Positions 52,559 to 61,101 of a stretch of DNA of 64,000 nucleotides are shown here, piece by piece. The position numbers and the translations under genes were made by a program. A model generated the notes under the pieces. The model did not search any database and had not been told where the DNA came from. It saw only the letters and a program-made list of their open reading frames with translations. This stretch comes from Streptomyces capillispiralis (GTDB taxonomy: Bacteria > Actinomycetota > Actinomycetes > Streptomycetales > Streptomycetaceae): the NCBI RefSeq assembly GCF_007829875.1, contig NZ_VIWV01000001.1, positions 3,876,501 to 3,940,500 of the forward strand, given 5' to 3'. Position 1 is the stretch's first letter. Every line of letters begins with the position of its first letter.

Positions 52559-52562
52559 CCCT

Positions 52563-52633
52563 GGCCGCGGGTGACGGGAAGGTCCGCCCCGGCCGCGGGT
52601 GACGGGAAGGTCCGCCCCGGCCGCGGGTGACGG
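52563..52633 (+). repeat. 28-bp tandem repeat after the kinase gene
   Basis: Two and a half identical copies of a 28-bp G/C-rich unit starting GGCCGCGGGTGACGG. It lies between the kinase stop and a terminator. Confidence 0.85.
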
Positions 52634-52638
52634 TACGA

Positions 52639-52673
52639 CGAAGGGGCCCGGCAGCTTGTGCCGGGCCCCTTCG
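52639..52673. terminator. Bidirectional terminator between kinase and bpa
   Basis: CGAAGGGGCCCGGC and its complement (14 bp), 7-nt loop, between convergent genes. Confidence 0.85.
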
Positions 52674-52709
52674 TGCTGCTCGGTGGGACAGCGGGCGGTG
52701 GGACGGGGT

Positions 52710-53249
52710 CTACAGGTAGGGGCCGCCCGAGCGGCCGCCGATGTGGGGGTCCTCCTGGCCGTCGCCGACGCCCGGGGGGAGGGCGCGGCGCATCTGCTCC
52801 AGCTGGGCCCGCGCGGCCATCTGCTGGGCGAAGAGCGTGGTCTGGATGCCGTGGAAGAGGCCCTCCAGCCAGCCCACCAGCTGGGCCTGGGCGATCCGCA
52901 GCTCGGCGTCGCTCGGGGTCACCTCGTCCGTGAAGGGCAGGGAGAGCCGCTCCAGCTCCTCGACCAGCTCGGGGGCCAGACCGTCCTCCAGCTCCTTCAC
53001 CGAACTGGCGTGGATCTCCTTGAGCCGGGCCCGGCTCGCCTCGTCCAGGGGAGCCGCCCGCACCTCCTCCAGCAGCTGCTTGATCATGCTGCCGATCCGC
53101 ATGACCTTCGCCGGCTGCTCGACCTGCTCCGTCACCGGGGTCTCGCGGGAGTCCTCGTCTCCGGTGCCGCCGCTGAGCGCCATGCCGTCCTGGCCGACGA
53201 CCAGGATCTGCGGATTCTCCGGCGACCGTTCGTTCCTCGGCATCTCCAT
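52710..53249 (-). CDS. bpa: Bacterial proteasome activator Bpa/PafE
   Basis: ATP-independent ring activator of the actinobacterial 20S proteasome, 179 residues. The central helical bundle is recognisable (VMRIGSMIKQLLEEVRAAPLDEASRARL, then EELERLSLPFTDEVTPSDAELRIAQAQLVGWLEGLFHGIQTTLFAQQM). The C-terminus GPYL is the HbYX-type tail that docks into the proteasome alpha ring and opens the gate. It therefore should help degrade unfolded or HspR-like proteins. The ATG is preceded by GACAAT six nt upstream, suggesting a leaderless mRNA. An ATG two codons later is also possible. Confidence 0.9.
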   Translation of the reverse strand: MEMPRNERSPENPQILVVGQDGMALSGGTGDEDSRETPVTEQVEQPAKVMRIGSMIKQLLEEVRAAPLDEASRARLKEIHASSVKELEDGLAPELVEELERLSLPFTDEVTPSDAELRIAQAQLVGWLEGLFHGIQTTLFAQQMAARAQLEQMRRALPPGVGDGQEDPHIGGRSGGPYL

Positions 53250-53451
53250 GGCGCCATTGTCCCCCACGCCCGCACCCCGTTCGGGCCCTGCCCCCGGAAC
53301 CGCTCGCGCGAGGGGAGCCGGAGGGGGGGTCAGCCCGACGGCCGTATCCGACATGCACGGGTTGGGGCGGAATGCGAGGCTGTTGGGCGTCCATCCGGCC
53401 CATCTTGCCGACGGTGTGAGCGAGCACCGGCCGGCGCGGGAGGTCACGGTC

Positions 53452-54237
53452 GTGACTCCATGGCTGCGTGTAGTGGGGGCGGCGGTTGTTCTGGGGGCGG
53501 GGGCGGTGGTGACGCCGTACGGCGCCGTGGCGGCGCCGTACGGCACTGCTGCCCACGGGGTGCCGGGCGTGCCCGGCGCGGACGGTGTGCGCGGCGCCGG
53601 TGGTGTGCCGGGCGAGGGCGGCTCGTGGAGCGGCGGTGGCACGCGGAGTGCCTCCGGTGCGGCGCGGCCGTCGCCCGGTGACACGGCCGGCCCGCCCTCC
53701 CCGGCCCGTGCCGGGGCCCGGCACGGGCCCGGGGCCGCGCCCCGCCCCGCCCCCTCGGTAGCCCGCTCCGCGTGGCCCACGTCGTCGTCCACGCCGTCGC
53801 CGACGTCGTCCCCCACTTCGTCACCCTCCGAGCGGCCGTCCCGCGCCGGGAGCCGGCCGGGGGAGGGCCGGGAGCGGCCCGGCCGGCGGGAGAAGCCGGA
53901 GGAGGACGCGCGCGACTCCGGGGAACGCGGGCGGGAGGGGCGGGGCGACGCGCATGACGACGGCGGTGCGACCGAGGGGCCGCGCCCCGGGGACGACGAG
54001 GCCGTGTCCCGGGCGCCCGGCCGGGCCGACACCGTCGCGGAGACACCGGCGTCGCAAGGGGCGGCGCCGGTGTCCGCCACACCGTCGCGGTCGGCCGCGC
54101 CGGTCGCGGGCGCCGGGCCCGCCGTGGAACCCGTCCTGCGGATCCTGCCGCTGGGCAGCGGCCTGATGCTCATCGGGCTGGGCCTGGGGCTCGCCTTCGT
54201 CGCCCTGCGGATGCGCCAGGGCGGCGGAGTGTCCTGA
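53452..54237 (+). CDS. Secreted low-complexity protein with C-terminal membrane anchor
   Basis: Protein of 261 residues. An N-terminal signal (WLRVVGAAVVLGAGAVVTPYG) is followed by about 190 residues of Gly/Pro/Ser/Arg-rich disorder, with an STPSPTSSPTSSPS tract and many Arg/Glu/Asp. One membrane helix at residues 235-255 (LGSGLMLIGLGLGLAFVALR) and a 7-residue tail end the protein. It is thus a surface-displayed disordered polypeptide; no family recognised. The GTG at 53452 has GGGAGG 9 nt upstream; the frame remains open far upstream, but only this start puts the signal first. Confidence 0.7.
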   Translation: MTPWLRVVGAAVVLGAGAVVTPYGAVAAPYGTAAHGVPGVPGADGVRGAGGVPGEGGSWSGGGTRSASGAARPSPGDTAGPPSPARAGARHGPGAAPRPAPSVARSAWPTSSSTPSPTSSPTSSPSERPSRAGSRPGEGRERPGRREKPEEDARDSGERGREGRGDAHDDGGATEGPRPGDDEAVSRAPGRADTVAETPASQGAAPVSATPSRSAAPVAGAGPAVEPVLRILPLGSGLMLIGLGLGLAFVALRMRQGGGVS

Positions 54238-54298
54238 ACCCGGCCGGGCTCCGGAGGACCGGGGCCCGCGGGAGCGGACGCGGTGGTGCGGTGGCCCC

Positions 54299-55282
54299 TC
54301 AGTTCGGGGTCACCAGCAGCACCTTGCCGATGTGGCCGCTGTCCTCCACGACCCGGTGGGCGGTGGCCGCGTCCGGCATCGGGATCTCGCGGTCGATGAC
54401 GGGGCGGATGTGGCCGCCGGAGACGAGCGGCCAGACGTGTTCCCGTACCGCCGCCACGATCGCGGCCTTCTCCGCCGCCGGCCGGGCGCGCAGCGTCGTC
54501 GCGCTGATCGCGGCGCGCTTGCCGAGCAGGGCGCCGATGTTCAGCTCCCCCTTGACGCCCCCCTGCATGCCGATGATCGCCAGCCGGCCGTTGACGGCGA
54601 GGGCCTGGACGTTGCGGTCCAGGTACTTGGCGCCCATGTTGTCGAGGATGACGTCGGCGCCGGCCCCGTCGGTGGCCTGCTTCAGCTCGGCGACGAAGTC
54701 CTGCTCCCGGTAGTTGATCAAAATGTCCGCGCCGAGTTCGGCGCAGCGCTCCAGCTTCTCCTCGGTGCCCGCGGTGACCGCGACCCTCGCGCCGACGGCC
54801 TTGGCCAGCTGGATCGCCATGGTGCCGATGCCGCTGGAACCGCCGTGCACGAGGAGGGTCTCGCCCGGGCGGAGGTGGGCGATCATGAAGACGTTCGACC
54901 AGACCGTGCAGACGACCTCCGGAAGCGCCGCGGCCTGGTCGACGGTGAGCCCTTGGGGGACGGGCAGCAGCTGCCCCGCCGGGACGGCGACCTTCTCGGC
55001 GTAACCGCCGCCGGTGAGCAGCGCGCAGACCTCGTCGCCGACGGCCCATCCGCCCACGCCGGGACCGAGCGCGGCGATCCGCCCGGAGCATTCGAGACCG
55101 GGGTAGGGCGACGCGCCGGGCGGGGGGTTGTAGAAGCCCTGCCGCTGGAGGAGGTCGGCACGGTTGACGGCACCGGCCACCACGTCGACCAGGACCTCGC
55201 CCTCGCCGGCCACCGGGTCGGGGACCTCGTCCCACACCAGCGCCTCGGGCCCACCGGGTTCGGGAATCGTGATCGCATACAT
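54299..55282 (-). CDS. NAD(P)H:quinone oxidoreductase (zinc-independent MDR)
   Basis: Medium-chain dehydrogenase/reductase of 327 residues, PIG3/quinone-oxidoreductase branch: it reduces quinones or enals with NADPH and lacks the zinc ligands of alcohol dehydrogenases. Landmarks are NRADLLQRQGFYNPPPGASPYPGLECSG, LPEVVCTVWSNVF and the nucleotide-binding VHGGSSGIGTMAIQLAKA. Start ATG follows TACGGT by 6 nt, so the transcript is probably leaderless. It is divergent from the ABC exporter operon. Confidence 0.92.
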   Translation of the reverse strand: MYAITIPEPGGPEALVWDEVPDPVAGEGEVLVDVVAGAVNRADLLQRQGFYNPPPGASPYPGLECSGRIAALGPGVGGWAVGDEVCALLTGGGYAEKVAVPAGQLLPVPQGLTVDQAAALPEVVCTVWSNVFMIAHLRPGETLLVHGGSSGIGTMAIQLAKAVGARVAVTAGTEEKLERCAELGADILINYREQDFVAELKQATDGAGADVILDNMGAKYLDRNVQALAVNGRLAIIGMQGGVKGELNIGALLGKRAAISATTLRARPAAEKAAIVAAVREHVWPLVSGGHIRPVIDREIPMPDAATAHRVVEDSGHIGKVLLVTPN

Positions 55283-55288
55283 GAGGGG

Positions 55289-55294
55289 ACCGTA
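55289..55294 (-). promoter_or_regulatory. -10 hexamer of the quinone oxidoreductase gene
   Basis: TACGGT, six nt before the ATG, with no Shine-Dalgarno in between: predicted leaderless. Confidence 0.5.
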
Positions 55295-55413
55295 CCCCCG
55301 AGGAGGCCGGGGGCCGCCCGGGGCCGACGGACATCCATGTGCGGGAGCGATGAGTTTGCGCGACGGTGGGAGTCTCCCCATGCGTAGCCCCAGCACGCGG
55401 AAGGACCCGAAGC

Positions 55414-56442
55414 ATGAGCACGCAGCCGTCCGGCCTGGCGATCGAGACCGCGGGCCTGGTCAAGACCTTCGGTGAGACGCGGGCCGTCGACGGGGTCGAT
55501 CTCGCGGTGCCGGCCGGCACCGTGTACGGGGTCCTCGGGCCGAACGGCGCGGGCAAGACCACCACCGTGAAGATGCTCGCCACCCTCCTGCGCCCCGACG
55601 GGGGCGAGGCACATGTCTTCGGTCACGACATCGTGCGCGAGGCCGACGAGGTGCGCGGCAGGGTGAGCCTCACCGGCCAGTACGCGTCCGTGGACGAGGA
55701 CCTCACCGGCTCTGAGAACCTGGTCCTGCTGGCCCGGCTCCTCGGTCACCGCAAGCCCGCCGCGCGCGGCCGCGCCGCCCAGCTCCTGGAGGCCTTCGGC
55801 CTCACGGACGCGGCCGGGAAGCAGGTCAAGCACTACTCGGGCGGCATGCGGCGCCGCATCGACATCGCCGCGTCCATCCTCAACACCCCCGACCTGCTGT
55901 TCCTCGACGAGCCGACCACCGGTCTCGACCCGCGCAGCCGCAACCAGGTGTGGGACATCGTGCGCGCCGTCGTCGCCCAGGGCACGACGGTGCTGCTGAC
56001 CACGCAGTACCTGGACGAGGCCGATCAGCTGGCGTCGCGGATCGCCGTCATCGACCGGGGCAGGGTGATCGCCGAGGGCACCAAGGGCGAGCTGAAGGCG
56101 TCCGTCGGCGCCGGATCCGTCCATCTGCGGCTGCGCGATCCGCGGCAGCGGCCGCTCGCCGCCGACCTGCTGCGCCGCGCCCTCGACGCACAGGTGCAGC
56201 AGGAGGCCGACCCGGTGGCGCTGACCGCGCGCCTCACCGCGGCCGCGAGCGACGGCACCGCCGCCGAACAGGCCGCCCGCGCGCTGACCGAACTCGCCCG
56301 CGGCGGAGTCACCGTCGACAACTTCTCCCTCGGCCAGCCCAGCCTGGACGAGGTGTTCCTGGCGCTGACCGGTCACGACACCCGCCGGCCCCGGTCCGGC
56401 CCGGACACGGACCACGACCCGAAGGACGAGGTGGCCGCATGA
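55414..56442 (+). CDS. ABC exporter ATPase, daunorubicin-resistance (DrrA) type
   Basis: Cytoplasmic ATPase of 342 residues that powers drug or lipid export. Walker A GPNGAGKTTT near residue 43, Q-loop SLTGQYASVDEDLTG, signature YSGGMRRRIDIAA, Walker B DLLFLDEPTTGLDP, and the DrrA-type C-terminal extension ending SLGQPSLDEVFLALTGH (the GREEL/CREEM-like regulatory part). ATG with GGAAGGA 9 nt upstream. Its TGA overlaps the next ATG (ATGA), so the ATPase and permease are coupled. Substrate unknown; similar pairs confer resistance to the host's own antibiotics. Confidence 0.93.
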   Translation: MSTQPSGLAIETAGLVKTFGETRAVDGVDLAVPAGTVYGVLGPNGAGKTTTVKMLATLLRPDGGEAHVFGHDIVREADEVRGRVSLTGQYASVDEDLTGSENLVLLARLLGHRKPAARGRAAQLLEAFGLTDAAGKQVKHYSGGMRRRIDIAASILNTPDLLFLDEPTTGLDPRSRNQVWDIVRAVVAQGTTVLLTTQYLDEADQLASRIAVIDRGRVIAEGTKGELKASVGAGSVHLRLRDPRQRPLAADLLRRALDAQVQQEADPVALTARLTAAASDGTAAEQAARALTELARGGVTVDNFSLGQPSLDEVFLALTGHDTRRPRSGPDTDHDPKDEVAA

Positions 56443-57287
56443 GTGCCACGACCACCACCGAGAGCGGCGACCTCGCCCCGGTGCGCACCGAATCCCTCGC
56501 CGAACTGCTGGTCGCCAAGGAGCGCCCGCCCCGGCCCAGCGCCTGGTCGGCCTCGCTGACCTTCGGCTGGCGGGCGGTGCTGAAGATCAAGCACGTGCCG
56601 GAGCAGCTCTTCGACGTCACGGCGTTCCCGATCATGATGGTGCTGATGTACACCTACCTGTTCGGCGGAGCGCTGGCCGGGTCGCCGAAGGAGTACGTCC
56701 AGTTCCTGCTGCCGGGCATCCTGGTGATGTCGGTCGTGATGATCACCATGTACACCGGTGTCTCGGTCAACACGGACATCGAGAAGGGCGTCTTCGACCG
56801 GTTCCGCAGCCTGCCGATCTGGCGGCCGTCCACGATGGTCGGCTATCTGCTCGGCGACGCGCTGCGCTACACCATCGCCTCGGTCGTGATCCTGACCGTC
56901 GGCATGATCCTCGGCTACCGCGCCGACGGCGGGGTCGCCGGGGTGCTCGTCGGCATCGCGCTGCTGGTGCTGTTCTCGTTCGCCTTCTCGTGGATCTGGA
57001 CGATGTTCGGCCTGATGCTGCGCACCGAGAAGTCGGTGATGGGCGTCAGCATGATGGTGATCTTCCCGCTCACCTTCCTGTCCAACGTCTTCGTCGACCC
57101 GCGCACCATGCCGGGCTGGCTCCAGGCGTTCGTCAACAACAGCCCCGTCACCCACCTCGCGTCCGCGGTGCGCGGACTGATGGCGGGCGACTGGCCGGCC
57201 GACGAGATCGCCTGGACGCTGGGCTGGTCCGCACTGTTCGTGGTGGTCTTCGGACCGGTCACGATGCGGCTCTACAACCGCAAGTAG
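56439..57287 (+). CDS. ABC-2 type permease, DrrB type
   Basis: Membrane partner of the preceding ATPase, 282 residues with six hydrophobic helices: FDVTAFPIMMVLMYTYLFGGAL, FLLPGILVMSVVMITMYTGV, ALRYTIASVVILTVGMILGY, VLVGIALLVLFSFAFSWIWTMFGLML, VMGVSMMVIFPLTFLSNVFV and the last near 255-275. The N-terminal 40 residues are cytoplasmic. The coupling helix SVNTDIEKGVFDRFRSLPI, typical of ABC-2 transporters, lies between helices 2 and 3. The gene overlaps the ATPase by 4 nt and ends at a perfect terminator. Confidence 0.93.
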   Translation: MSATTTTESGDLAPVRTESLAELLVAKERPPRPSAWSASLTFGWRAVLKIKHVPEQLFDVTAFPIMMVLMYTYLFGGALAGSPKEYVQFLLPGILVMSVVMITMYTGVSVNTDIEKGVFDRFRSLPIWRPSTMVGYLLGDALRYTIASVVILTVGMILGYRADGGVAGVLVGIALLVLFSFAFSWIWTMFGLMLRTEKSVMGVSMMVIFPLTFLSNVFVDPRTMPGWLQAFVNNSPVTHLASAVRGLMAGDWPADEIAWTLGWSALFVVVFGPVTMRLYNRK

Positions 57288-57296
57288 CCCCCTGCC

Positions 57297-57326
57297 GGGC
57301 ACCGGCTCCGAGGAGAGCCGGTGCCC
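57297..57326. terminator. Terminator between ABC operon and K+ channel
   Basis: GGGCACCGGCTC and its complement (12 bp), 6-nt loop, 9 nt after the permease stop. Confidence 0.85.
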
Positions 57327-57335
57327 CGCAGGACG

Positions 57336-58433
57336 TCAGCTACGGGGAAGCGGACGGACGTCGGGGGCGACCTGCGTGCCCGGTGTCGCCCTCACGATCG
57401 TGATCAGCCGGTCCGTCAGCTCCAGCTTCCCGACGTCCGGATCGTCGTAGCCGAGCACCCGGTGCCCGCGGACGACGCTCACCACCAGGTCGCTCGTCTC
57501 GCGGGGCGTCTTGCCCACCTCGGCCTTTATGACCGGCCGCTCCACGATGTCGAGCCCGGAGCCCTGCTGGATCAGGTCCTCCATCACCATGCCGGCCGAC
57601 GGGCTGAGCACCGACAAACCGAGCAGCCGTCCGGCCGCGCTGGCGCTGGTGATGACCGCGTCGGCGCCCGACTGCCTCAGCAGCGGGGCGTTCTCCTCCT
57701 CGCGCACCGCGGCCACGATCTTCGCGCCCCGGTTGAGCTGGCGCGCCGTCAGCGTCACGAGGACCGCCGTGTCGTCGCGCTGGGTGGCGATGATGATCTG
57801 CCGGGCCCGGTGCACCTCGGCCCGCTTCAGCACCTCGCTGCGCGTCGCGTCCCCTATGACCCCCGCGAAACCGTCCGCGGTGGCCGCGTCGATCGCCTTG
57901 GAGCTGGGGTCGACCACCACGACCCGCTCCTTCGACAGCCCCGTCGCGCAGACCGTCTTGATGGCGGACCTGCCCTTGGTGCCGAACCCCACGACAACGG
58001 TGTGATCACGCAAAGCGGTCCTCCAGCGGTTCAGTCGCCACTCCTCCCGGGTGCGTTCGGTGAGGGCCTCGAGGGTGGTGCCGACCAGGATGATCAGGAA
58101 CAGCACGCGCAGCGGCGTGATGACGAAGATGTTGGTGAGCCGGGCGCCGTCGCTGACCGGCGTGATGTCGCCGTACCCGGTGGTGGAGAGGGTCACGGTC
58201 GCGTAGTAGAACGCGTCGAGGAGATCGAGGGACCCGTCGGAGTTGTCGTTGTACCCGTCGTGGTCGGCGTACACGACGAACGCCGTCACCACGAGCACCA
58301 CCAGGGCCATCGACAGTCGTTTGGCGACCTGGCGGATCGGATGCTCCACCATCTTCCTCGGGAGTTTCACCCGATGGGTCACCAGATGTTCGTCAGCCTG
58401 GCGAGCGATGGCGTCCTGGCCCGGAAGTTTCAC
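57336..58433 (-). CDS. Two-helix potassium channel with RCK (TrkA-N) domain
   Basis: Protein of 365 residues. TM1 at about 43-61 (MALVVLVVTAFVVYA), a pore loop with selectivity filter STTGYGD, and TM2 (IFVITPLRVLFLIILVGTTL) give a KcsA/MthK-like pore. The cytoplasmic RCK domain (NAD/ligand binding VVVGFGTKGRSAI, VVVDPSS, GDATRSEVLKRA) and a TrkA-C-like end regulate opening. The GTG at 58433 overlaps the moeA stop (GTGA); it lies inside parS site 2. A GTG at 58442 is the alternative. Translational coupling to moeA/mobA is odd for a channel and may be accidental. Confidence 0.9.
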   Translation of the reverse strand: MKLPGQDAIARQADEHLVTHRVKLPRKMVEHPIRQVAKRLSMALVVLVVTAFVVYADHDGYNDNSDGSLDLLDAFYYATVTLSTTGYGDITPVSDGARLTNIFVITPLRVLFLIILVGTTLEALTERTREEWRLNRWRTALRDHTVVVGFGTKGRSAIKTVCATGLSKERVVVVDPSSKAIDAATADGFAGVIGDATRSEVLKRAEVHRARQIIIATQRDDTAVLVTLTARQLNRGAKIVAAVREEENAPLLRQSGADAVITSASAAGRLLGLSVLSPSAGMVMEDLIQQGSGLDIVERPVIKAEVGKTPRETSDLVVSVVRGHRVLGYDDPDVGKLELTDRLITIVRATPGTQVAPDVRPLPRS

Positions 58434-58440
58434 GTGAAAC
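58427..58440. promoter_or_regulatory. parS: parS site 2, inside the moeA/channel overlap
   Basis: Second exact GTTTCACGTGAAAC palindrome. It encodes the last residues of MoeA and contains the moeA stop and the probable channel start codon. Confidence 0.92.
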
Positions 58441-59824
58441 ACACCCCGATACCCCCGGACGCCCAGGGAAGGTCCAGCAGTTCCGCCTCTTCGCCGGGTC
58501 GTGCGCCCCCCGGAGGGACGACCGCGAGCGCGTCGGCCGCGGCGATGCCGCGCAGCATGGCCGGCCCGTTGTAGAGCAGCGGCAGCGCCCGCTCGCCCCG
58601 CACGGCGACGGGAATCAGCCGGGTGTCGTACGGGTGCCCCTGCACCGCGTCCCGCAGCGGCAGCGTGTACGGCTCCGGGGCGGGGCGGGCCGCGAGGGTA
58701 CGCAGCAGGGGCTCGGCGAGTGTCAGCAGGCCGGAGACGGCGGCGAGCGGGTTGCCGGGCAGGCCGACGAGGTGCTGGTTCTTCTTGGTGCGGGCCAGGA
58801 GCATGGGGTGGCCGGGGCGCACCTGGACACCGTCCACGAGCAGTTCGGCGCCGATGCGGCGCAGCGTGGGGTGCACATGGTCGACGGGGCCGGCGGCCGT
58901 GCCGCCGGTCGTGACGATCACATCCGCGTCGGAGGACGTGATCGCCTCGTACAGCGCCTGCTCGTCGTCGCCGACCCGGCGGACCGCGGTGACCTCGGCG
59001 CCGAGTGCGCGCAGCCAGGGCGGCAGCAGCGGTCCGAGGGCGTCCCGGATGAGCCCGTCGTGCGGCAGTCCCTCGCCGAGCAGCTCGTCACCGAGGACGA
59101 ACACCTCGGCGCGGGGCCGGGGGACGACGCGGAGTGTGTCGTATCCGGCGGCGGCGGCCATGCCCAGGACGGGCGGGCTGACCGGGGTGCCCACCGGCAG
59201 CAACTGGTCGCCGCTGCGGCACTCCTGGCCGCGGGGCCGGATGTCCTGGCCGTGGGTGACCGTGTGCGGCGGCCGGGTGGCGCCGGTGGCGTGCAGACGG
59301 CCCACGTCGTCCACGCGGCCGTGCTCGGTGCGGAGCACGGCGGTGGTGTCCGGGGGGATACGGGCCCCGGTGGCGATCCTGACGGCCTCGCCGTCGGCGA
59401 GCGGCGCGTGCCCCGCGTGCCCGGCGAGAACTCCCTTGTCCCGTACGTCCCACGGACCGGGTCCGGAGACCGCCCAGCCGTCCATCGCCGAGGTGTCGAA
59501 GGAGGGCAGGTCGGTGAGGGCGGTGAGGGGGGCGGCCAGGGTGAGGCCCAGGGCGGAGGCGAGGGGCATGTCGACCGGGGTCAGATAGCCGGTGCGGCTG
59601 CCGGTGGCGTGGCGCGGGGCGCGTTCGGCGATGGCGCGGGCCTCGGTCCAGGCGGTGGCGTCGTGGCGGTGGTCGCCGGACCGCCCGCCCTCCGGGGACC
59701 GGTCGTGGGACGAGGAGGTCCGGGGGGCGGGGGTGCGGTCGGGGAGTTCCTTCACGAGGGCGAGCGCCTCCTCGACGTCGAGGTCGTCGGCGTTCTCGTC
59801 GGCCCGGGTGCCATGCGCGGTCAT
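58430..59824 (-). CDS. moeA: Molybdopterin molybdotransferase MoeA
   Basis: Inserts molybdenum into adenylated molybdopterin, completing Moco. 464 residues. Residues 1-60 are a non-family N-terminal extension. The MoeA body has LPSFDTSAMDGWAV, VRIATGARIPPDT, and the MoaB-like domain VFVLGDELL, DVIVTTGGTAAGPVDHV and LVGLPGNPLAAVSGL. The ATG overlaps the TGA of the MobA-fusion gene (ATGA), and the stop overlaps the channel start. It and MobA form a Moco operon. MoeA here is longer at the N-terminus than typical (about 400). Confidence 0.9.
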   Translation of the reverse strand: MTAHGTRADENADDLDVEEALALVKELPDRTPAPRTSSSHDRSPEGGRSGDHRHDATAWTEARAIAERAPRHATGSRTGYLTPVDMPLASALGLTLAAPLTALTDLPSFDTSAMDGWAVSGPGPWDVRDKGVLAGHAGHAPLADGEAVRIATGARIPPDTTAVLRTEHGRVDDVGRLHATGATRPPHTVTHGQDIRPRGQECRSGDQLLPVGTPVSPPVLGMAAAAGYDTLRVVPRPRAEVFVLGDELLGEGLPHDGLIRDALGPLLPPWLRALGAEVTAVRRVGDDEQALYEAITSSDADVIVTTGGTAAGPVDHVHPTLRRIGAELLVDGVQVRPGHPMLLARTKKNQHLVGLPGNPLAAVSGLLTLAEPLLRTLAARPAPEPYTLPLRDAVQGHPYDTRLIPVAVRGERALPLLYNGPAMLRGIAAADALAVVPPGGARPGEEAELLDLPWASGGIGVCFT

Positions 59825-60927
59825 CCGGCGTCCGGGCGGGTATCGGGTGTCGCGTCGGGCGCGGCATCACCGGACGGGGCGTCGGCCGACGCGGCGAACG
59901 GGGTGGCGGGCGGCGCGGCGGGCGGGGTGGCGGGCGGGGTGGCCTCCTCCGCCCAGCGCCGGGCCAGTGCCGCGGCCTTGCGGGTCGCCTCGGCGACGGC
60001 GTCCGGGTCGCCGGCCGCCCGGGCGGCCGCGTAGCCGACGAGGAACGTGGTCAGCGGCGCGGCGGGCCTGGCCACACCGTGGGCGGCGTCGCGGGCCAGG
60101 TCGAGCAGCAGGCCGGTGTCGACGTCGAGGTCGATGCCCAGCTCGTCCTTGACTGCGGAGATCCATTCATCCAACACGTGTCCATGCTCCCTGATACGGG
60201 CCCTGGCGGTGGCGATGTCGTCCCAGGTGTCGCAGTCGAAGGACGCCACCGGGTCGGAGAGGCGGGTGAGGTCGAGCGCGGCGGTCAGCCGGCGCAGGGG
60301 CAGGCCGGTCAGGTCGCCGTGCCGTGCGGTGAGGGCGGTCAGTTCGCGGCGCAGCGACGCGGTGCGGTACGCGGCCACGAGCGGCTGGTCCCGGCCGTCG
60401 GAATCGGTCAGCAGCACACCGTCGGCCGTGCCGCGGCCGAGGGACGTCAACAGCGCCCCTGCGGTGCGGCGGTCCAGGAACGGCAGATCGGCGGAGAGCA
60501 GGAGGACCCGGTCGGCCGTGGTGTGCCGGAGACCGGCGCCGAGCGCGGCCAGGGGGCCGCCGCCCGGGGGGTCCTCGCGGGCCCAGACGACGGGGCGTGC
60601 GGTGGGGCGTGGGGCGGCGACGACCACCGTGGTCCGGGCGTCGGCGCAGGCCGTGAGCACCCGGTCGAGCAGCGCCCGTCCGCCCACGCGTACGCCGGGC
60701 TTGTCCGCGCCCCCGAGCCGCCGGGCGGCGCCCCCCGCGAGCACGACGGCGTCGTACACGGCGTCGGGGCCGCCGGAGGGATCGCCGGAAGCACCGGAGG
60801 GACCAGTGGCGGGATCACCGGAAGCGCCGGAGGAGCCACCGGCGGGATCCCCTGAAGCGCCAGAGGGACCACCGGCGGGATCACCGGAAGCACCGGAGAG
60901 ACCACCGGGCGGCTGATACTCGGTCAC
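59821..60927 (-). CDS. mobA: MobA-like nucleotidyltransferase fused to DUF6457
   Basis: Protein of 368 residues. Residues 1-55 are four 11-residue repeats of the type SGASGDPAGGP. Residues 58-250 are a MobA/GlmU-type nucleotidyltransferase (AVVLAGGAARRLGGADKPGVRVGGRAL, LLSADLPFLD, FDCDTWDDI), which adds GMP to molybdopterin. Residues 265-330 match DUF6457 (EWISAVKDELGIDLDVDTGLLLDLARDAAHGVARPAAPLTTFLVGYAAA), an actinobacterial domain linked to molybdopterin metabolism. The tail is Ala/Pro-rich. GTG start with G-rich sequence upstream and CATACT 6 nt before it. First gene of the Moco operon. Confidence 0.85.
   Translation of the reverse strand: MTEYQPPGGLSGASGDPAGGPSGASGDPAGGSSGASGDPATGPSGASGDPSGGPDAVYDAVVLAGGAARRLGGADKPGVRVGGRALLDRVLTACADARTTVVVAAPRPTARPVVWAREDPPGGGPLAALGAGLRHTTADRVLLLSADLPFLDRRTAGALLTSLGRGTADGVLLTDSDGRDQPLVAAYRTASLRRELTALTARHGDLTGLPLRRLTAALDLTRLSDPVASFDCDTWDDIATARARIREHGHVLDEWISAVKDELGIDLDVDTGLLLDLARDAAHGVARPAAPLTTFLVGYAAARAAGDPDAVAEATRKAAALARRWAEEATPPATPPAAPPATPFAASADAPSGDAAPDATPDTRPDAG
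60778..60909 (-). repeat. Four 33-bp repeats encoding the MobA N-terminus
   Basis: Copies at 60778, 60811, 60844 and 60877, in frame with the fusion gene (11 residues each). Nucleotide differences among copies are few, so the array is young. Confidence 0.85.
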
Positions 60928-61101
60928 CCCCCGAGTATGCGTGCCCCCGCGATCACAGGGAACGCGGGGGCACGGACACGGTCGGGGAGGCCGGGGGCTC
61001 GCGGGGCCCCGCCCGGTTCCACGGTCGGCGGCCACCGGTGGACCCCCGGCCGGGGCCACCTCGTAACCCCGGCCCCTAACCGCCGGGAACCCTGCGGCGG
61101 C

